A stretch of DNA of 64,000 nt from Cytobacillus sp. FSL H8-0458 (GTDB taxonomy: Bacteria > Bacillota > Bacilli > Bacillales > Cytobacillaceae): the NCBI RefSeq assembly GCF_038002165.1, contig NZ_JBBOBR010000001.1:2666001-2730000 (forward strand), given 5' to 3'. Positions 36,263 to 46,444 of the stretch are shown piece by piece. Below the pieces are notes generated by a model that saw nothing but the letters and a program-made list of their open reading frames with translations, did no database searches and was not told where the DNA came from. Numbering within the stretch: position 1 is the first letter of the stretch; the number at the start of each line of letters is the position of its first letter. Made by a program: the position numbers and the translations under genes.

Positions 36263-36898
36263 TTACACTACTTTGAATAGCTGATTGGGCCTATGTTCCA
36301 GAAGCCTTAGCTGATAGCGGAAAAGAAATTCTGAAGCCTCAAGTATCTTCTTAGCCTCAAAGGAGGTTTTGCCCCAAACTGTAATTCCGTGATTTCTTAT
36401 TAAAATTGCACCTGAATCTTCATGTATATGGGAAGAAAAACATTTTGCCAGAGCAGGAATATGCGCATAATTAGGAATAATCGGAATCCTAAGAACAGCG
36501 TCTTCCTCCCATTTATCAAATGCTTTAATGAGCTCTTGTCCTTTAAATGTTACTGCCTCCTGATCACCATAAATTTCTGAGATGACATTATTATCAATTG
36601 TATGTACATGAAGACTGCATTCAGCTTTTGTTCTTCTGTATATTTCTGTATGCAGAAGTGTTTCAGCGGATGGCTTAAGATGGGTGGCCCCCACTGGCCG
36701 GCCAAATTCATCCACAAGGAGAAAGTCTTCATCAGTGCGTTTCCGTTTATCCTTCCCGCTTGCTGTTACAAGAAATTGAAGCGGACTTGCGCTCACTTTA
36801 ATCGCAAGATTTCCACTCGTTCCCATGAACCAGTCCCTAACTGCGAGCTCGTCTTTAATATCTGCAAGTTCATTCCATTTTTCATCAAGTGTGCTCAT
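36263..36898 (-). CDS. mtnB: Methylthioribulose-1-phosphate dehydratase
   Basis: 211-residue class II aldolase fold: SGNLAIKVS, the Zn pair in LHVHTIDNN, Glu-bearing GQELIKAF and [10 protein letters not shown] with a third His. It dehydrates MTRu-1-P to the diketo-phosphate used by MtnW. Its ATG overlaps the mtnX stop by 4 bp. Confidence 0.92.
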   Translation of the reverse strand: MSTLDEKWNELADIKDELAVRDWFMGTSGNLAIKVSASPLQFLVTASGKDKRKRTDEDFLLVDEFGRPVGATHLKPSAETLLHTEIYRRTKAECSLHVHTIDNNVISEIYGDQEAVTFKGQELIKAFDKWEEDAVLRIPIIPNYAHIPALAKCFSSHIHEDSGAILIRNHGITVWGKTSFEAKKILEASEFLFRYQLRLLEHRPNQLFKVV

Positions 36899-37557
36899 AC
36901 CCTCACCTCATTTAACTTTTTTAAGGCCTTAATGCAATCATAGAATGTTTCAAAGGAGTTATGCTTAAGGTTCAACTCTTTGCTTTTTTTCAAGAGCAAG
37001 TCTCTTGCAATGACAAAGTCCGCCAGTTTTGCAGCCTCAAGGTCGGTTATTGAATCACCGATTACCACTTTCACTGTGTCCTCATCCTCTAATTTCCTCA
37101 TAATGGAAGGCTTGCAGCAGCCGCAATTATTATCGCATTTTTGATCACAGCTATGGGGCCATAAGATTTTTATGGTATCGCCGCTAAAATCGGAACTATT
37201 GCAGAACACTGCTTCAAAGGGTCCATACTTGTCCAGAACGGGAGCCACAAAAAAATCTATGCCCCCGCTTACTATATAAAGCGGTATATCTTCTTCTGCC
37301 AGATAATCGACAAATGTCTGAAATCCCTCTCTTACTTTTGCATTTTCTAATACGAAATCTGTGAGTTCAGCTTTCAGATTGCTTGGGAGAAGGGAAAACA
37401 TCTTTCCCACTCCCTCTTTAATAGAAATTTCCTGCTGCAGAACTTGATTTTTAATCCCTTCCCATTGGGAGGGAGCAAAATGCTTCATAATATTGATGAT
37501 GTTATCTTTTTCGGTAATAGTTCCATCAAAGTCGCAAAAAACCGTTATTTTAGCCAT
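36895..37557 (-). CDS. mtnX: 2-hydroxy-3-keto-5-methylthiopentenyl-1-phosphate phosphatase
   Basis: 220-residue HAD phosphatase: [11 protein letters not shown] (nucleophile Asp), [10 protein letters not shown] (motif II) and [12 protein letters not shown] (motif IV). A Cys-rich insert ([12 protein letters not shown]) mid-protein may bind metal. It acts after MtnW to release acireductone. It overlaps mtnW by 8 bp and mtnB by 4 bp. Confidence 0.92.
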   Translation of the reverse strand: MAKITVFCDFDGTITEKDNIINIMKHFAPSQWEGIKNQVLQQEISIKEGVGKMFSLLPSNLKAELTDFVLENAKVREGFQTFVDYLAEEDIPLYIVSGGIDFFVAPVLDKYGPFEAVFCNSSDFSGDTIKILWPHSCDQKCDNNCGCCKPSIMRKLEDEDTVKVVIGDSITDLEAAKLADFVIARDLLLKKSKELNLKHNSFETFYDCIKALKKLNEVRV

Positions 37558-38782
37558 TCTTTACAGCCACCTCTTTGTACCCCCACAAATCAATCGCTCT
37601 TTTTAATTCAGGAAGGTCTGTTCGAGCATCGGCCAAAGAAGCTCCCTTTAAAGTCAAATCAATCGCCTGGCGGAATGCCAAACCGCCTCCTCTTGCCCCA
37701 TCCGGATGCCCGTGTACGCCGCCTCCGGCATTGACTACACTGTTTATTCCGAAGTCTTCAAAAAGCAAAGGCACTAAACCCGGATGGATGCCGGCTGAGG
37801 GAACCGGAAAAGCTCTTTTGCAGAAATCATCCGCTGTCAGGCTATCCGCAATTGATAGAGCCTGTGTTTTTTCAAGGGCAACTGTCCCATAAGGTGATGG
37901 GAATAGAGACAAGTCAGCTCCTGCATACCTGAGCAGTTTGCCTAAAAGCAAAGGATAGGAGATTCCATAAATACTTGAAGCTGAGAGGGCTCCGCTAACT
38001 GCAGGATGTGCCATGATAGGCAGTTCAATCTCATTATCTTCCCTTAAAGACTGTAATACATCGAGCCCATAAGAGAATACATTGAAGAGAAGCAGATCAG
38101 CCCCAAGACTGGATGCCTTTCTTGCCTTATCTTTTAATTCAAACGATCTGCCTGTTAAATTGACAGCATATAAGGTCCGATGGCCTGTTTCCTCATAAAC
38201 CTGACTTAACACCTTTTTTCCTTCTTTTATCCGCGCTTCTAACGGTGTTAGGCTGTTTTCAAATAAAATCTCATCGTCTTTCACAAGATCTATGCCGCCC
38301 ATGGCCTGTTCCCGCAGCTGTGAAGTCAAAAAATCCATATCTTTGCCGAGCACTCCTTTGAAGATGCTCATCAGTAGAGGTCTGTCATATACATTTAATT
38401 TTCCCCTCAGCCCTTCAATCCCAAATCGAGGTCCGGGGAAAAAACTTTTTAGTTCATTGGAAAATTGTAAATCCAGCAGTTTAATCTTTCCGTCCAGTGA
38501 CAGTTTACCAAAGACTGTTGTTAATATTGCCGGTAAATCCGGACTAAAATTTACAGCAGGATAGGCGATCTTAATAATCGCAGCTGTTTCCCTGCTTTCT
38601 GCATCTCTTGTAAAGGTTTCAACAGAAACGACCCTGCCTTTATGCTTCTCCAGCTGCTGCTTTTCAAGCTCCGGCAGATGGGTCCATGATCCCACTGTTA
38701 AACCTAAAGCGATTTCCTCCGCTTTTTTCTCCGGATTATGTTTTTCATCATGTACAAGGTACGCTGCAATAATTTCACTCAT
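37550..38782 (-). CDS. mtnW: 2,3-diketo-5-methylthiopentyl-1-phosphate enolase (RuBisCO-like)
   Basis: 410-residue RuBisCO-like protein. The metal-site region is [16 protein letters not shown] (carbamylated Lys, Asp, Glu), with [15 protein letters not shown] and [13 protein letters not shown] further on. It enolises the diketo-phosphate rather than fixing CO2. ATG 38782 follows GAAAGGAAG; the longer frame runs into the riboswitch and is not used. It is the first gene behind the S-box. Confidence 0.93.
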   Translation of the reverse strand: MSEIIAAYLVHDEKHNPEKKAEEIALGLTVGSWTHLPELEKQQLEKHKGRVVSVETFTRDAESRETAAIIKIAYPAVNFSPDLPAILTTVFGKLSLDGKIKLLDLQFSNELKSFFPGPRFGIEGLRGKLNVYDRPLLMSIFKGVLGKDMDFLTSQLREQAMGGIDLVKDDEILFENSLTPLEARIKEGKKVLSQVYEETGHRTLYAVNLTGRSFELKDKARKASSLGADLLLFNVFSYGLDVLQSLREDNEIELPIMAHPAVSGALSASSIYGISYPLLLGKLLRYAGADLSLFPSPYGTVALEKTQALSIADSLTADDFCKRAFPVPSAGIHPGLVPLLFEDFGINSVVNAGGGVHGHPDGARGGGLAFRQAIDLTLKGASLADARTDLPELKRAIDLWGYKEVAVKNG

Positions 38783-38819
38783 GAATCTTCTTCCTTTCAA
38801 TATCAAAGAATGAAAAAAA

Positions 38820-38970
38820 TAAAAAACCTCTTCAAATAAGAAGAGGTTAGCATAGCAATCTAACATCTTCTTATCTTTCAGCTATAAGCTGCAAGATTTA
38901 GCACCGTGCTTAAGTTTAAGTCGGTTGCCGGGCTTCATAGGGCTAGTCCCTCCGCCTGCTCTTGATAAGA
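38820..38970 (-). promoter_or_regulatory. SAM-I (S-box) riboswitch with terminator
   Basis: Read on the minus strand it has CTTATCAAGAGCAGGCGGAG, GGACTAGCCC, AAGCCCGGCAACC, GGTGCTAAATC and the closing GATAAGAAG, the conserved S-box elements. A terminator of CCTCTTC / GAAGAGG with T-run follows at 38820-38848. High SAM should terminate before mtnW. Confidence 0.95.
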
Positions 38971-39012
38971 AAACGAAATCAATTATTCAGTTAATTTAGA
39001 AATTTAATTAGA

Positions 39013-39041
39013 ATTATGACAGTGCTTAATACTTTTGTCAA
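39013..39041 (-). promoter_or_regulatory. Promoter of the S-box-mtnWXBD operon
   Basis: TTGACA (39041-39036), 17-bp spacer, CATAAT (39018-39013), about 43 bases before the aptamer. It directly follows the mtnE stop, so mtnWXBD has its own start. Confidence 0.8.
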
Positions 39042-39042
39042 T

Positions 39043-40221
39043 TTAATTTTTGAAAAAATTTAAATTTTGTATTCGCCCTACCGCTTCTTTAAGTCTTTCT
39101 TCGGATGTCAGCAAACCGGCTCTCACAAATCCTTCTCCAAACTGGCCGAACCCATTGCCTGGTGCAACTGCAATATGCGCTTTTTCCAGCAGATACTCAG
39201 CAAACTCTTCAGATGTAAATGATTCCGGGACCTTAAGCCATGCAAAAAAAGAGCCCTTAGGAGCTTGTACATCCCACCCAATTTCCCTGAGGCCGGAAAT
39301 GAAAGTATTTCGTCTGGATTCGTAGATCGAATTCAACTCTTTTACACAATCCTGGGAGCCTGACAGAGCAGCTGCTGCAGCTTCCTGAACAGCTCCAAAC
39401 AAGCTGACGTAAAGATGATCCTGCATCAGGTTCAGTGCTGCAATAACGCTTGCATTTCCAACTGCAAACCCTACTCTCCAGCCAGCCATATTAAAGGTCT
39501 TAGATAGTGTATAAATTTCAATTCCAACCTCTTTTGCACCTTCTGCCTGAAGAAAACTTACAGGTCTTTTTCCGTCAAATCCAATTCCGCCATATGCAAA
39601 GTCATGAACGATGCATATGGCGTGGCTTCGGCTTATTTCAACTGTTTTCTGAAAAAAATCTATGTTTGCCACTGCTCCAGTAGGGTTATTTGGATAATTA
39701 AGAAACATCAATTTGGCTGAATTAAGCTCCTCAGCTGACAATTCAGTGTATACAGGCAAGAAGTTATTTTCCTCTCTCAGAGGCATTGTCACCATTTTTG
39801 CTTTAGCCAGCGCAACTCCTGACCAATAATCAGGATATCCCGGGTCCGGAACCAATACGCTGTCCCCGGGATTTAAAAGGCATTGAGGGATTTCAACAAG
39901 TCCTGCTTTGCCTCCAAAAAGGATGGCTATTTCAGTATCGGGATCCAAATCTACATCATATTCCCTTTTATAAAAGTCAGCTGCTGCCTTTTTTAAATAC
40001 GGGTAACCCTGAAAAGGAGAATACTTATGGTTTTGAGGGTTTTCAGCTGCACTTTGAAGACGCTTGACAATATGCTCCGGGGTAGGCAGATCAGGATTTC
40101 CCTGTCCCAGATTGATGACATCATGACCCTGTTCAAGCTTATTACCCACCTTAGCTGTCAAAGAGGCAAAAAACTGTTTAGGCAGACTTTTTAAAAGTGC
40201 TGATTGCGGATAATTAATCAA
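39043..40221 (-). CDS. mtnE: Methionine-salvage aminotransferase MtnE
   Basis: About 392 residues, class I/II PLP enzyme: INLGQGNPDLPTPEHIV, FGGKAGLVEIPQCLL, NYPNNPTGAV, HDFAYGGIGFDGK and the PLP Lys in YTLSKTFNMAGWRVG. It converts 2-keto-4-methylthiobutyrate to methionine, typically with glutamine as donor. TTG 40221 fits the CAGGTGA site; GTG 40230 is the alternative. No terminator separates it from the operon promoter. Confidence 0.88.
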   Translation of the reverse strand: MINYPQSALLKSLPKQFFASLTAKVGNKLEQGHDVINLGQGNPDLPTPEHIVKRLQSAAENPQNHKYSPFQGYPYLKKAAADFYKREYDVDLDPDTEIAILFGGKAGLVEIPQCLLNPGDSVLVPDPGYPDYWSGVALAKAKMVTMPLREENNFLPVYTELSAEELNSAKLMFLNYPNNPTGAVANIDFFQKTVEISRSHAICIVHDFAYGGIGFDGKRPVSFLQAEGAKEVGIEIYTLSKTFNMAGWRVGFAVGNASVIAALNLMQDHLYVSLFGAVQEAAAAALSGSQDCVKELNSIYESRRNTFISGLREIGWDVQAPKGSFFAWLKVPESFTSEEFAEYLLEKAHIAVAPGNGFGQFGEGFVRAGLLTSEERLKEAVGRIQNLNFFKN

Positions 40222-40364
40222 ATTGTTCACCTGCTTAAAAAAATGATTGAAAATATAGTCACAAATGATATAACGTAAATGATAAGCTGTAAAGTAAAAT
40301 TTAGAAAATTTCTATCTATCGGACTAATCATATCATAAGGAAAAGATGATTGTGGGGGAGTTAA

Positions 40365-41153
40365 ATGAAATTAAAGATTGCCTGTTTACAAATGGATATT
40401 GCCTTTGGAAAACCTGAGAAGAATTTTATAGCGGCTGAAGCCATGATTAATAAAGCTCTTAAGTCTAATCCGGACGTTTTGGTTCTTCCGGAGCTTTGGA
40501 CGACAGGCTATGATTTGACCAGATTAGATGAAATAGCAGATCAGGATGCTGCCTTTGCACTGGCTTTTTTGAAAGAGGCAGCACAAAAAAACAAGGTTCA
40601 CCTGATTGGCGGTTCTGTTGCAAAGAAAACTTCCGAGGGCATTTACAATACTCTGCTGATTGTAGACCACAATGGTGACCTTTTGCATGAATACAGCAAG
40701 CTGCACTTATTCAAGCTTATGAATGAACATCTCTATTTGAAAGGAGGGTCAGCCAGGGGAGGGTTTTCGCTGGACAAAAGGAAATTTGCAGGAATGATTT
40801 GTTATGATATCCGTTTTCCTGAGTGGGTGCGTATCCATACAGCGGAAGGTGCAGAAGCTGTATTTGTAGTAGCCCAATGGCCATTGGCCCGGCTTTCACA
40901 TTGGCGTTCGCTTTTGATTGCACGTGCCATTGAAAACCAGTGCTATGTCATTGCATGCAACCGTTCCGGCTCTGATCCTGCTAATGTCTTTGCAGGTCAT
41001 TCAATGATTATAGATCCTTGGGGTGATGTGCTCGCTGAAGGCTCTGAAACTGAAGAAATCCTGCATGCTGAAATTGACCTGGATAAAGTGAAGGAAGTCC
41101 GCAGCTTAATTCCGATTTTTGATGACCGCAAACCGGATTTTTACCGCGGATGA
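40365..41153 (+). CDS. mtnU: Carbon-nitrogen hydrolase MtnU (omega-amidase-like)
   Basis: 262-residue nitrilase-family enzyme with the Glu-Lys-Cys triad: VLPELWTTGYD, YSKLHLFKLMNEH and GMICYDIRFPEW. Paired with a glutamine-using MtnE it should hydrolyse 2-oxoglutaramate. It is divergent from mtnE; GGGGGAG precedes the ATG. Confidence 0.88.
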   Translation: MKLKIACLQMDIAFGKPEKNFIAAEAMINKALKSNPDVLVLPELWTTGYDLTRLDEIADQDAAFALAFLKEAAQKNKVHLIGGSVAKKTSEGIYNTLLIVDHNGDLLHEYSKLHLFKLMNEHLYLKGGSARGGFSLDKRKFAGMICYDIRFPEWVRIHTAEGAEAVFVVAQWPLARLSHWRSLLIARAIENQCYVIACNRSGSDPANVFAGHSMIIDPWGDVLAEGSETEEILHAEIDLDKVKEVRSLIPIFDDRKPDFYRG

Positions 41154-41157
41154 CTTT

Positions 41158-41190
41158 GCAGAGGGCCCTGTCAGGGCCCTGCTTACCCTT
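41158..41190 (+). terminator. mtnU terminator-like hairpin
   Basis: GC-rich stem AGGGCCCTG / CAGGGCCCT with a one-base loop, followed by a T-rich but interrupted tract. It overlaps the 3' end of the opposite gene. Confidence 0.6.
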
Positions 41191-41764
41191 CTATTTTTGA
41201 CCACATTTCAGGTGGATTTAATTCGTAAATGCCATTTTCGCGGTACATATAATGGTTAATTATAAATTCTCTCCGTATAGTAGCATAGTCTTCATGATAC
41301 TGTTTGATATATTCGTTAAGCTCTTTTTCTTCATATTTTTTGCCCATTTTCAAGCCTTTAATTAAATGCTCAAAAACCATGAGTTTCTTCTTTCTCTGAG
41401 CTGGAATATTCTTCAGCTTTCCATCTCTGGTAAAAAAATTTTCAATAACCTTCTGGTTTTCTGAATTTTGTTCCTCCATTTTTTCAACCTCCTCTTTGTC
41501 TGCCAATTTTGCAAGAACACCTGACTGGTGTTTCAGTACGGATTCATTCAGATAAAAATAAACAGTATTTTTATCTCTTCTTTGATAAACGAGGTTTATT
41601 TCCCGCAGTTTATTTAGGTGATGGGTAATGGTAGGCGGGGTTAAGCCAAGCTTTCCTGCTATCGCCTGGCCATGCAGCGGCCCTTTGGCAAGGAGAAAAA
41701 CAATCCGGATTCTGGTAGGGTCTCCCATTGTCTTATAAAAAGCTACTAAACGATTTAATTGCAT
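41183..41764 (-). CDS. ArsR-type HTH regulator with DUF2087 domain
   Basis: About 193 residues. The N-terminal winged helix (DPTRIRIVFLLAKGPLHGQA, LTPPTITHHLNKLREINLV) is followed by a charged linker and a C-terminal DUF2087 domain (FFTRDGKLKNIPAQRKKKLM and KELNEYIKQYHEDYATIRREF). The ArsR metal-binding Cys motif is absent, so the signal is unknown. ATG 41764 follows GAGG at suitable spacing. A perfect 32-bp palindrome 15 bases upstream suggests autoregulation. Confidence 0.8.
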   Translation of the reverse strand: MQLNRLVAFYKTMGDPTRIRIVFLLAKGPLHGQAIAGKLGLTPPTITHHLNKLREINLVYQRRDKNTVYFYLNESVLKHQSGVLAKLADKEEVEKMEEQNSENQKVIENFFTRDGKLKNIPAQRKKKLMVFEHLIKGLKMGKKYEEKELNEYIKQYHEDYATIRREFIINHYMYRENGIYELNPPEMWSKIEG

Positions 41765-41779
41765 AAATACGTGCCTCAT

Positions 41780-41811
41780 TTCGATTAATATCTAATTAGA
41801 TATTAATCGAA
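41780..41811. promoter_or_regulatory. Perfect 32-bp palindrome before the ArsR/DUF2087 gene
   Basis: TTCGATTAATATCTAA followed directly by its exact complement, with no spacer. It is 15 bp upstream of the ATG. There is no T-tract, so it is not a terminator; an operator for the adjacent regulator is likely. Confidence 0.65.
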
Positions 41812-41853
41812 TATGATTCATTTCGTCAACAGAATATGAAAAATCCAAAAAAA

Positions 41854-41877
41854 AAATCACCTTAAAAGGGTGATTTG
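41854..41877 (-). terminator. ogt terminator
   Basis: AAATCACC / GGTGATTT stem and a long minus-strand T-run. Confidence 0.8.
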
Positions 41878-41881
41878 ATAA

Positions 41882-42382
41882 CTATTTAGCATAATTGGCC
41901 CCTTCAAGGGATAATAATATTTCTTTAATTTCTGTCCTGCTGCCTGCATACCCCGTTAAAGATTTATTCTTGCCGATAACACGATGGCAAGGAATAATGA
42001 TTGGAAGGCGATTGGCCTTATTTGCTTGTCCAATGGCCCGCACAGCTTTATCTTTCCCTATATTAACAGCAATGTCCTGATAGCTTCTTGTCTCGCCAAA
42101 AGGAATGAGGCAAAGCTCTTTCCATACTGCTTTTTGAAATTCAGTTCCATGAGGCTCTATTGGAATATCAAACTCCTTCCTATGTCCGTCAAAGTATTCC
42201 TCAAGCTGGAGAGTACACTTTTTGATCAAAGAGTCAGAGGGATCAAATTGCAGGGATAAGACCTCTTCCCCTTCCATAAAGTCAGCTTCCCCCATGTATA
42301 AAGCAGAAAGGATTCCATTTTCTGCTACAATGTAAATGTCTCCAGCCGGTGTCACTTTTTTAGAATAAACTCTTCTTGCCAT
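41882..42382 (-). CDS. ogt: Methylated-DNA-protein-cysteine methyltransferase
   Basis: 166 residues. The acceptor Cys is in IIPCHRVIGKNKSLTGYAGS, preceded by the DNA-binding helix motif (GETRSYQDIAVNIGKDKAVRAIGQANK). It repairs O6-alkylguanine in one suicidal step. It begins only 12 bases after the kinase gene and is likely cotranscribed with it; the same ogt-kinE pairing occurs in B. subtilis. Confidence 0.93.
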   Translation of the reverse strand: MARRVYSKKVTPAGDIYIVAENGILSALYMGEADFMEGEEVLSLQFDPSDSLIKKCTLQLEEYFDGHRKEFDIPIEPHGTEFQKAVWKELCLIPFGETRSYQDIAVNIGKDKAVRAIGQANKANRLPIIIPCHRVIGKNKSLTGYAGSRTEIKEILLSLEGANYAK

Positions 42383-42394
42383 TTCATTCCCGCC

Positions 42395-44221
42395 TTATAA
42401 TATGGGCAAATAGATGTGGAAAACAGTTCCTTCACCCAATTTGCTTTCCACTTCAATTGTTCCGTTGTGTTCTTCTATAATTTTATATGTAACCATTAAT
42501 CCAAGTCCAGTGCCTCTTTCCTTTGTAGTATAGAAGGGCTCACCAAGCTTTTTTATTTTATGCGCAGGAATCCCTGTTCCTTCATCTCTTATGGATATGT
42601 GAACTTTATGAGCAGAATCTTTCTGAATGGATACTGTAATATATCCGCCTTTAGGCATGACTTCAATTGCATTTTTTATTATATTGATAAAGACCTTTTT
42701 CATTTGATTGGATTCACAGAAAACCTTGGGTAAATTCTGTTCATAATAAGTATTGAATTGAACATTGTGGAGCACGGCCTGGGCACTAAGGAGATCTACT
42801 GTTTCTTTCATTATTTGTGAAATGTCTTTTTCTACAAATTTGACAGCTTGAGGCTTAGCGAGAATTAGAAATTCATTAATAATTGAATCAATCCTGCTGA
42901 GCTCAGTGGTGATCACATTGAAATACATCGTATGATCTTCTTTAACACTGCCCTCCAGAAGCTGAATAAAGCCTTTAAGAGCCGTCATTGGATTTCTGAT
43001 CTCGTGTGCAATCCCTGCTGCCAATTCTCCAATGACATTCAAGGTGTCTGATTTCCGAAGCTGTTCTTCCATTTCCAGCTTTTCAGTAATATCTTTAAAT
43101 GTCGTCATACTGATATTAGAAAAAATATTCAGCTTGTTGGAAAACTCGAAAAATTTTTTCCTGCCTGTTTTTAAAGTAATGGAAAGGTTCCCGTCTGATT
43201 GCCCCTCTGAGTGTATGTTTCTTATCTGCTCTTTTAATTCTTCATCAGTTATATTGCAGTCATTCAAAATACTATGCAGTGATACTCCGATAAGATCCTC
43301 TTTTGTCATCTGCAGCATTCTCTGACCTGATTGATTAATATCGACTATTTGAAACTGATCGTTCCATAGAAGAATACCTTCAAGAGCCCCTTCAAAAATC
43401 ATGCGAAATTTTTGTTCGCTTTCCCTTAAGCTTTTTTCCATGGCATGACGCTCACTGACATTTCTGAAGATTGTCATATGGTAGCCTTCAACAGAGTTCA
43501 ATTTCACTGTAAACTCCAAAGATTTGAACTGGCCATTCGGCATAAGAAAAACAAGCTCATCCCTTATTGACCCCTTAATGAACATCTCTTTAACAATGTT
43601 TCTGTATCTTTCCGACTTTTCATAAACAAAATCTTTTACCTTTTTTTTGATTAGCTCATCATGTGTACATTCAAAAATTCGGCAAGCGGCCTCATTAGCA
43701 TCGATAATTTCGCCATTCTCGCCCCAAAAAATAATTCCATCCAGAGCTTCTACAAATAAGTCAGCATACAGCTCTTCATTCTTTTTTACTTTCCGTTCAA
43801 GCAGCCGCTTATTTGTGACATCTCTTAATATACACATATAAAAACCGCTTTCATTAAGGGTGCTGGTAGTAAAATCAAACTCTATAATACTTCTGCCGTT
43901 ATATACTGAAAGGATGCCCCTGACACTTTTATTCTTTTTCAATAGTTCCTTTTGCTTTTCAAGCTTGAAATGCTTATTTTCCGGCACGATCTCAAACAGG
44001 CTCCTGCCTATCAGCTGCTGTTTATCCATCTTTATGCTTTCAGCAAATGATGGATTGACATCAATTATTTTCTCCTCGCTGTCAAAAATTAAAATTCCAT
44101 CTTTTGAGTGAGAGAATAAATTATATCCAGGCGAATTGCCATTAGCCAATAAATTATTTTCCTTTTCCAAAGTCTCAATCCTGGCATAGAGTCTCCTGAT
44201 TTCCTGATTCATAATGACCAC
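42395..44221 (-). CDS. kinE: Cytoplasmic multi-PAS sensor histidine kinase, KinE-like
   Basis: About 608 residues without membrane helices. There are three tandem PAS domains (about 45-160, 165-280, 285-400; repeated text such as DGIIFWGENGEIIDANEAAC). The kinase core has phosphoacceptor His in AGIAHEIRNPMTALKG, N-box NIIKNAIEVM, RDEGTGIP and GTGLGL. It is likely one of the orphan sporulation kinases feeding the Spo0A phosphorelay. GTG 44221 is supported by AGGAGG seven bases upstream. Confidence 0.83.
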   Translation of the reverse strand: MVIMNQEIRRLYARIETLEKENNLLANGNSPGYNLFSHSKDGILIFDSEEKIIDVNPSFAESIKMDKQQLIGRSLFEIVPENKHFKLEKQKELLKKNKSVRGILSVYNGRSIIEFDFTTSTLNESGFYMCILRDVTNKRLLERKVKKNEELYADLFVEALDGIIFWGENGEIIDANEAACRIFECTHDELIKKKVKDFVYEKSERYRNIVKEMFIKGSIRDELVFLMPNGQFKSLEFTVKLNSVEGYHMTIFRNVSERHAMEKSLRESEQKFRMIFEGALEGILLWNDQFQIVDINQSGQRMLQMTKEDLIGVSLHSILNDCNITDEELKEQIRNIHSEGQSDGNLSITLKTGRKKFFEFSNKLNIFSNISMTTFKDITEKLEMEEQLRKSDTLNVIGELAAGIAHEIRNPMTALKGFIQLLEGSVKEDHTMYFNVITTELSRIDSIINEFLILAKPQAVKFVEKDISQIMKETVDLLSAQAVLHNVQFNTYYEQNLPKVFCESNQMKKVFINIIKNAIEVMPKGGYITVSIQKDSAHKVHISIRDEGTGIPAHKIKKLGEPFYTTKERGTGLGLMVTYKIIEEHNGTIEVESKLGEGTVFHIYLPIL

Positions 44222-44349
44222 TCTATTTCCTCCTATTGGGATTTGCAATTAATTAAATATTTCTACAAAATCAGACTAAAACCTTTAAATCTCAGGGAAA
44301 ACTGTCTTAAATAATTTTTATATTAAGTGCTTTGGATAGAAAGGAAGAA

Positions 44350-44371
44350 GCATACCCTATAACGAGTATGC
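44350..44371 (-). terminator. Possible terminator after the chemoreceptor gene
   Basis: Only a 6-bp stem (GCATAC / GTATGC) and a weak T-tract; low support. Confidence 0.35.
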
Positions 44372-44378
44372 CTGGATT

Positions 44379-46181
44379 TTACAGTTTAAATTTTGCAATC
44401 ATCACATTTAATTGTTCTGCCAATTCCGACAGAGACTGTGCATTATCTGAGATTTCCTCCATTGAATGGTTAGTCTGAGCCATTGATGCACTCGTTTGTT
44501 CGATGCCTGCAGCAGATTCCTCAGAAACTGCTGCAATATTGCCAATGGACTGATTCATATGTGAAGAATTAATTGATACTTGCTCGAGGCTGCGTGAAAT
44601 GTCGCTGACATTGGTGGACATTAAGTTAACTGCCTCATAAATTTTTTGGAATGTTTGTCCTGTCAGTTGAATTTGCTCCGTTCCCTTTTCAACCTGAACA
44701 TAGCCTGTTTGAAGTGACACGGCTACACTGTTTGACTCAGCTTGAATACCTCCAACAATCTTGGTGATATCTGATACCGAATAGGATACCTGTTCAGCCA
44801 GCTTCCTAACCTCATCTGCCACGACCGCAAAACCTCTTCCGTGCTCACCTGCTCTGGCAGCTTCGATTGCTGCGTTTAATGCGAGCAGGTTGGTCTGGTC
44901 AGCAATTTCCTTTATGACCTTAACTAACCTTGAGATTTGTTTGGTCTGATCATCCAGTCCATTAACCTTGTCAACAGACGACTTCATAATCTGATTAATT
45001 AATCCCATTTGTTCCTGGGATTCTTTCATAAGCTTGTTTCCATCCTCAGTAAGCGATAACACCTCTGTAGAAGCACTCTTGATTTCATTCCCGCTGTATG
45101 CTGCTTCTTTCACTTTTCCCAGGTACTCGTCCATCAATAAAGACAAACGTGTTGCAGAGCCAGCCTGATCCTCAGCTCCTCCTGAAAGCTCCTGCATGGT
45201 TGAAGCAACCTGCTGACTGGCTGCTTTCACTTCATTTGCAGCAATATTCAGTTCTGCGCTTCTTTCTGTAACATATCCAGAAACTGCATTAATTTCCTGA
45301 ATCATAGTCTGCAGTTTTTCTTTCATGGAATTCATGGCTCTGCTGAGCTGTGCAATTTCATCATTACCCTCATATTCTACTGAATCCGCATTGAGGTTTC
45401 CTTTTGCTATTTCATTTGAGAACTGTACGATCGATGTTAATTTTTTTGAAATAATACGTCCTATAAAAACAATACTTGCGATTCCAAGGATAGCGGATAC
45501 GATGATTGAAATGCCAAGTGCTATCAAAGTCAGAATAAGACTGGCTTTTGCAGAAGATACAGCCTTTTGCTGGTCCTCTTTCATCATGCTGCTAAGCGTA
45601 TTCAATTTTTCAACCGTTTCAAAAATTATATTGTCTGCCTGCAATTTCCCGAGCCTATATTCTCTTTCATGCTGAAGTTTTACTTTTGGTTCAATGACGT
45701 CATGAAATAAACTGGTGATTTTTTGATCATTTTCATCAATTTGCTTAAAAAGATTTTTGGATTTTGTATTGCTCAGATCCGGAGAAATTTCCCTCTTTAA
45801 TTTATTAAATTCCTCTGTCAGCTGGTCAAATGTCTTTAAATGTTTAGGATTGGAGTCAATGATAAAGTTTCCAATCGTGCTCCCTTTATGATGAAATGTG
45901 GCCGCTGATTCAGTAATTTTAATGGCTTTTTCTCCAGAATACTTAACAGTCTCCAATTTTGAATTGGCAATTGTAAGCAGAAAAAAAGTAAGGACTGTTG
46001 AAACTGTGAATAGACCAATGGTCACAAAAAGCGCAACCCCATATTTCTGACCAAGCTTCAGATTCTTCCACCAGCCAGTGCCGGCCATTTTATTAAAAAA
46101 CTTTCCTATATCAAGCTCTTTTGACTTGGATGAGGCTTTTCGTGCCTTCTTTCCTGATTTGAATTTCCATACCCCTTTCAA
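44379..46181 (-). CDS. Methyl-accepting chemotaxis protein
   Basis: 600 residues: basic N-terminus, first helix near 48-75, a periplasm-facing helical sensor of about 125 residues, second helix near 210-240, a HAMP segment ([13 protein letters not shown]) and a long coiled coil. The highly conserved hairpin tip is [30 protein letters not shown], cited here in part as the region near residue 430. TTG 46181 follows AAGGGGG. The ligand is unknown. Confidence 0.88.
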   Translation of the reverse strand: MKGVWKFKSGKKARKASSKSKELDIGKFFNKMAGTGWWKNLKLGQKYGVALFVTIGLFTVSTVLTFFLLTIANSKLETVKYSGEKAIKITESAATFHHKGSTIGNFIIDSNPKHLKTFDQLTEEFNKLKREISPDLSNTKSKNLFKQIDENDQKITSLFHDVIEPKVKLQHEREYRLGKLQADNIIFETVEKLNTLSSMMKEDQQKAVSSAKASLILTLIALGISIIVSAILGIASIVFIGRIISKKLTSIVQFSNEIAKGNLNADSVEYEGNDEIAQLSRAMNSMKEKLQTMIQEINAVSGYVTERSAELNIAANEVKAASQQVASTMQELSGGAEDQAGSATRLSLLMDEYLGKVKEAAYSGNEIKSASTEVLSLTEDGNKLMKESQEQMGLINQIMKSSVDKVNGLDDQTKQISRLVKVIKEIADQTNLLALNAAIEAARAGEHGRGFAVVADEVRKLAEQVSYSVSDITKIVGGIQAESNSVAVSLQTGYVQVEKGTEQIQLTGQTFQKIYEAVNLMSTNVSDISRSLEQVSINSSHMNQSIGNIAAVSEESAAGIEQTSASMAQTNHSMEEISDNAQSLSELAEQLNVMIAKFKL

Positions 46182-46264
46182 ATTACTTCCCCCTTTGTGA
46201 ATTAACCAGATGAGAACAATTGAACTAGTTTATTTCTAATTCTTTTTTACTATTCTTTCAATTC

Positions 46265-46293
46265 ATTATAATAGAACAAAAAAGACATTTGAA
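46265..46293 (-). promoter_or_regulatory. Candidate promoter of the chemoreceptor gene
   Basis: TTCAAA, 17-bp spacer, TATAAT on the minus strand, 84 bp before the start. No sigma-D pattern was seen. Confidence 0.5.
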
Positions 46294-46425
46294 GATTATT
46301 TTTCCAATTTATCTTATTCTGGCACGTCTTCTGGCTTTTCCCTTTATGATTTCTTTAGTATAGATTTTTAAAGCTTGGCATTCTAAACGAACTGCTACTA
46401 TTTATCTGAAACAAAAATGACAATC

Positions 46426-46444
46426 GTTTCAAAATTTTTGAAAC
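46426..46444. promoter_or_regulatory. Dyad GTTTCAAAA-N-TTTTGAAAC
   Basis: Perfect 9-bp arms around one base, just upstream of a TTGAAA/TATAAT-like promoter (46449-46475) for the acyltransferase gene. A further CTGAAAC half-site lies at about 46406. It may be an operator. It accounts for part of the gene-free stretch 46182-46668. Confidence 0.4.

Noticed and set aside
38783..38866. Longer N-terminus for mtnW
   Set aside because: The upstream codons lie in the S-box terminator region and lack a ribosome site; ATG 38782 has one.
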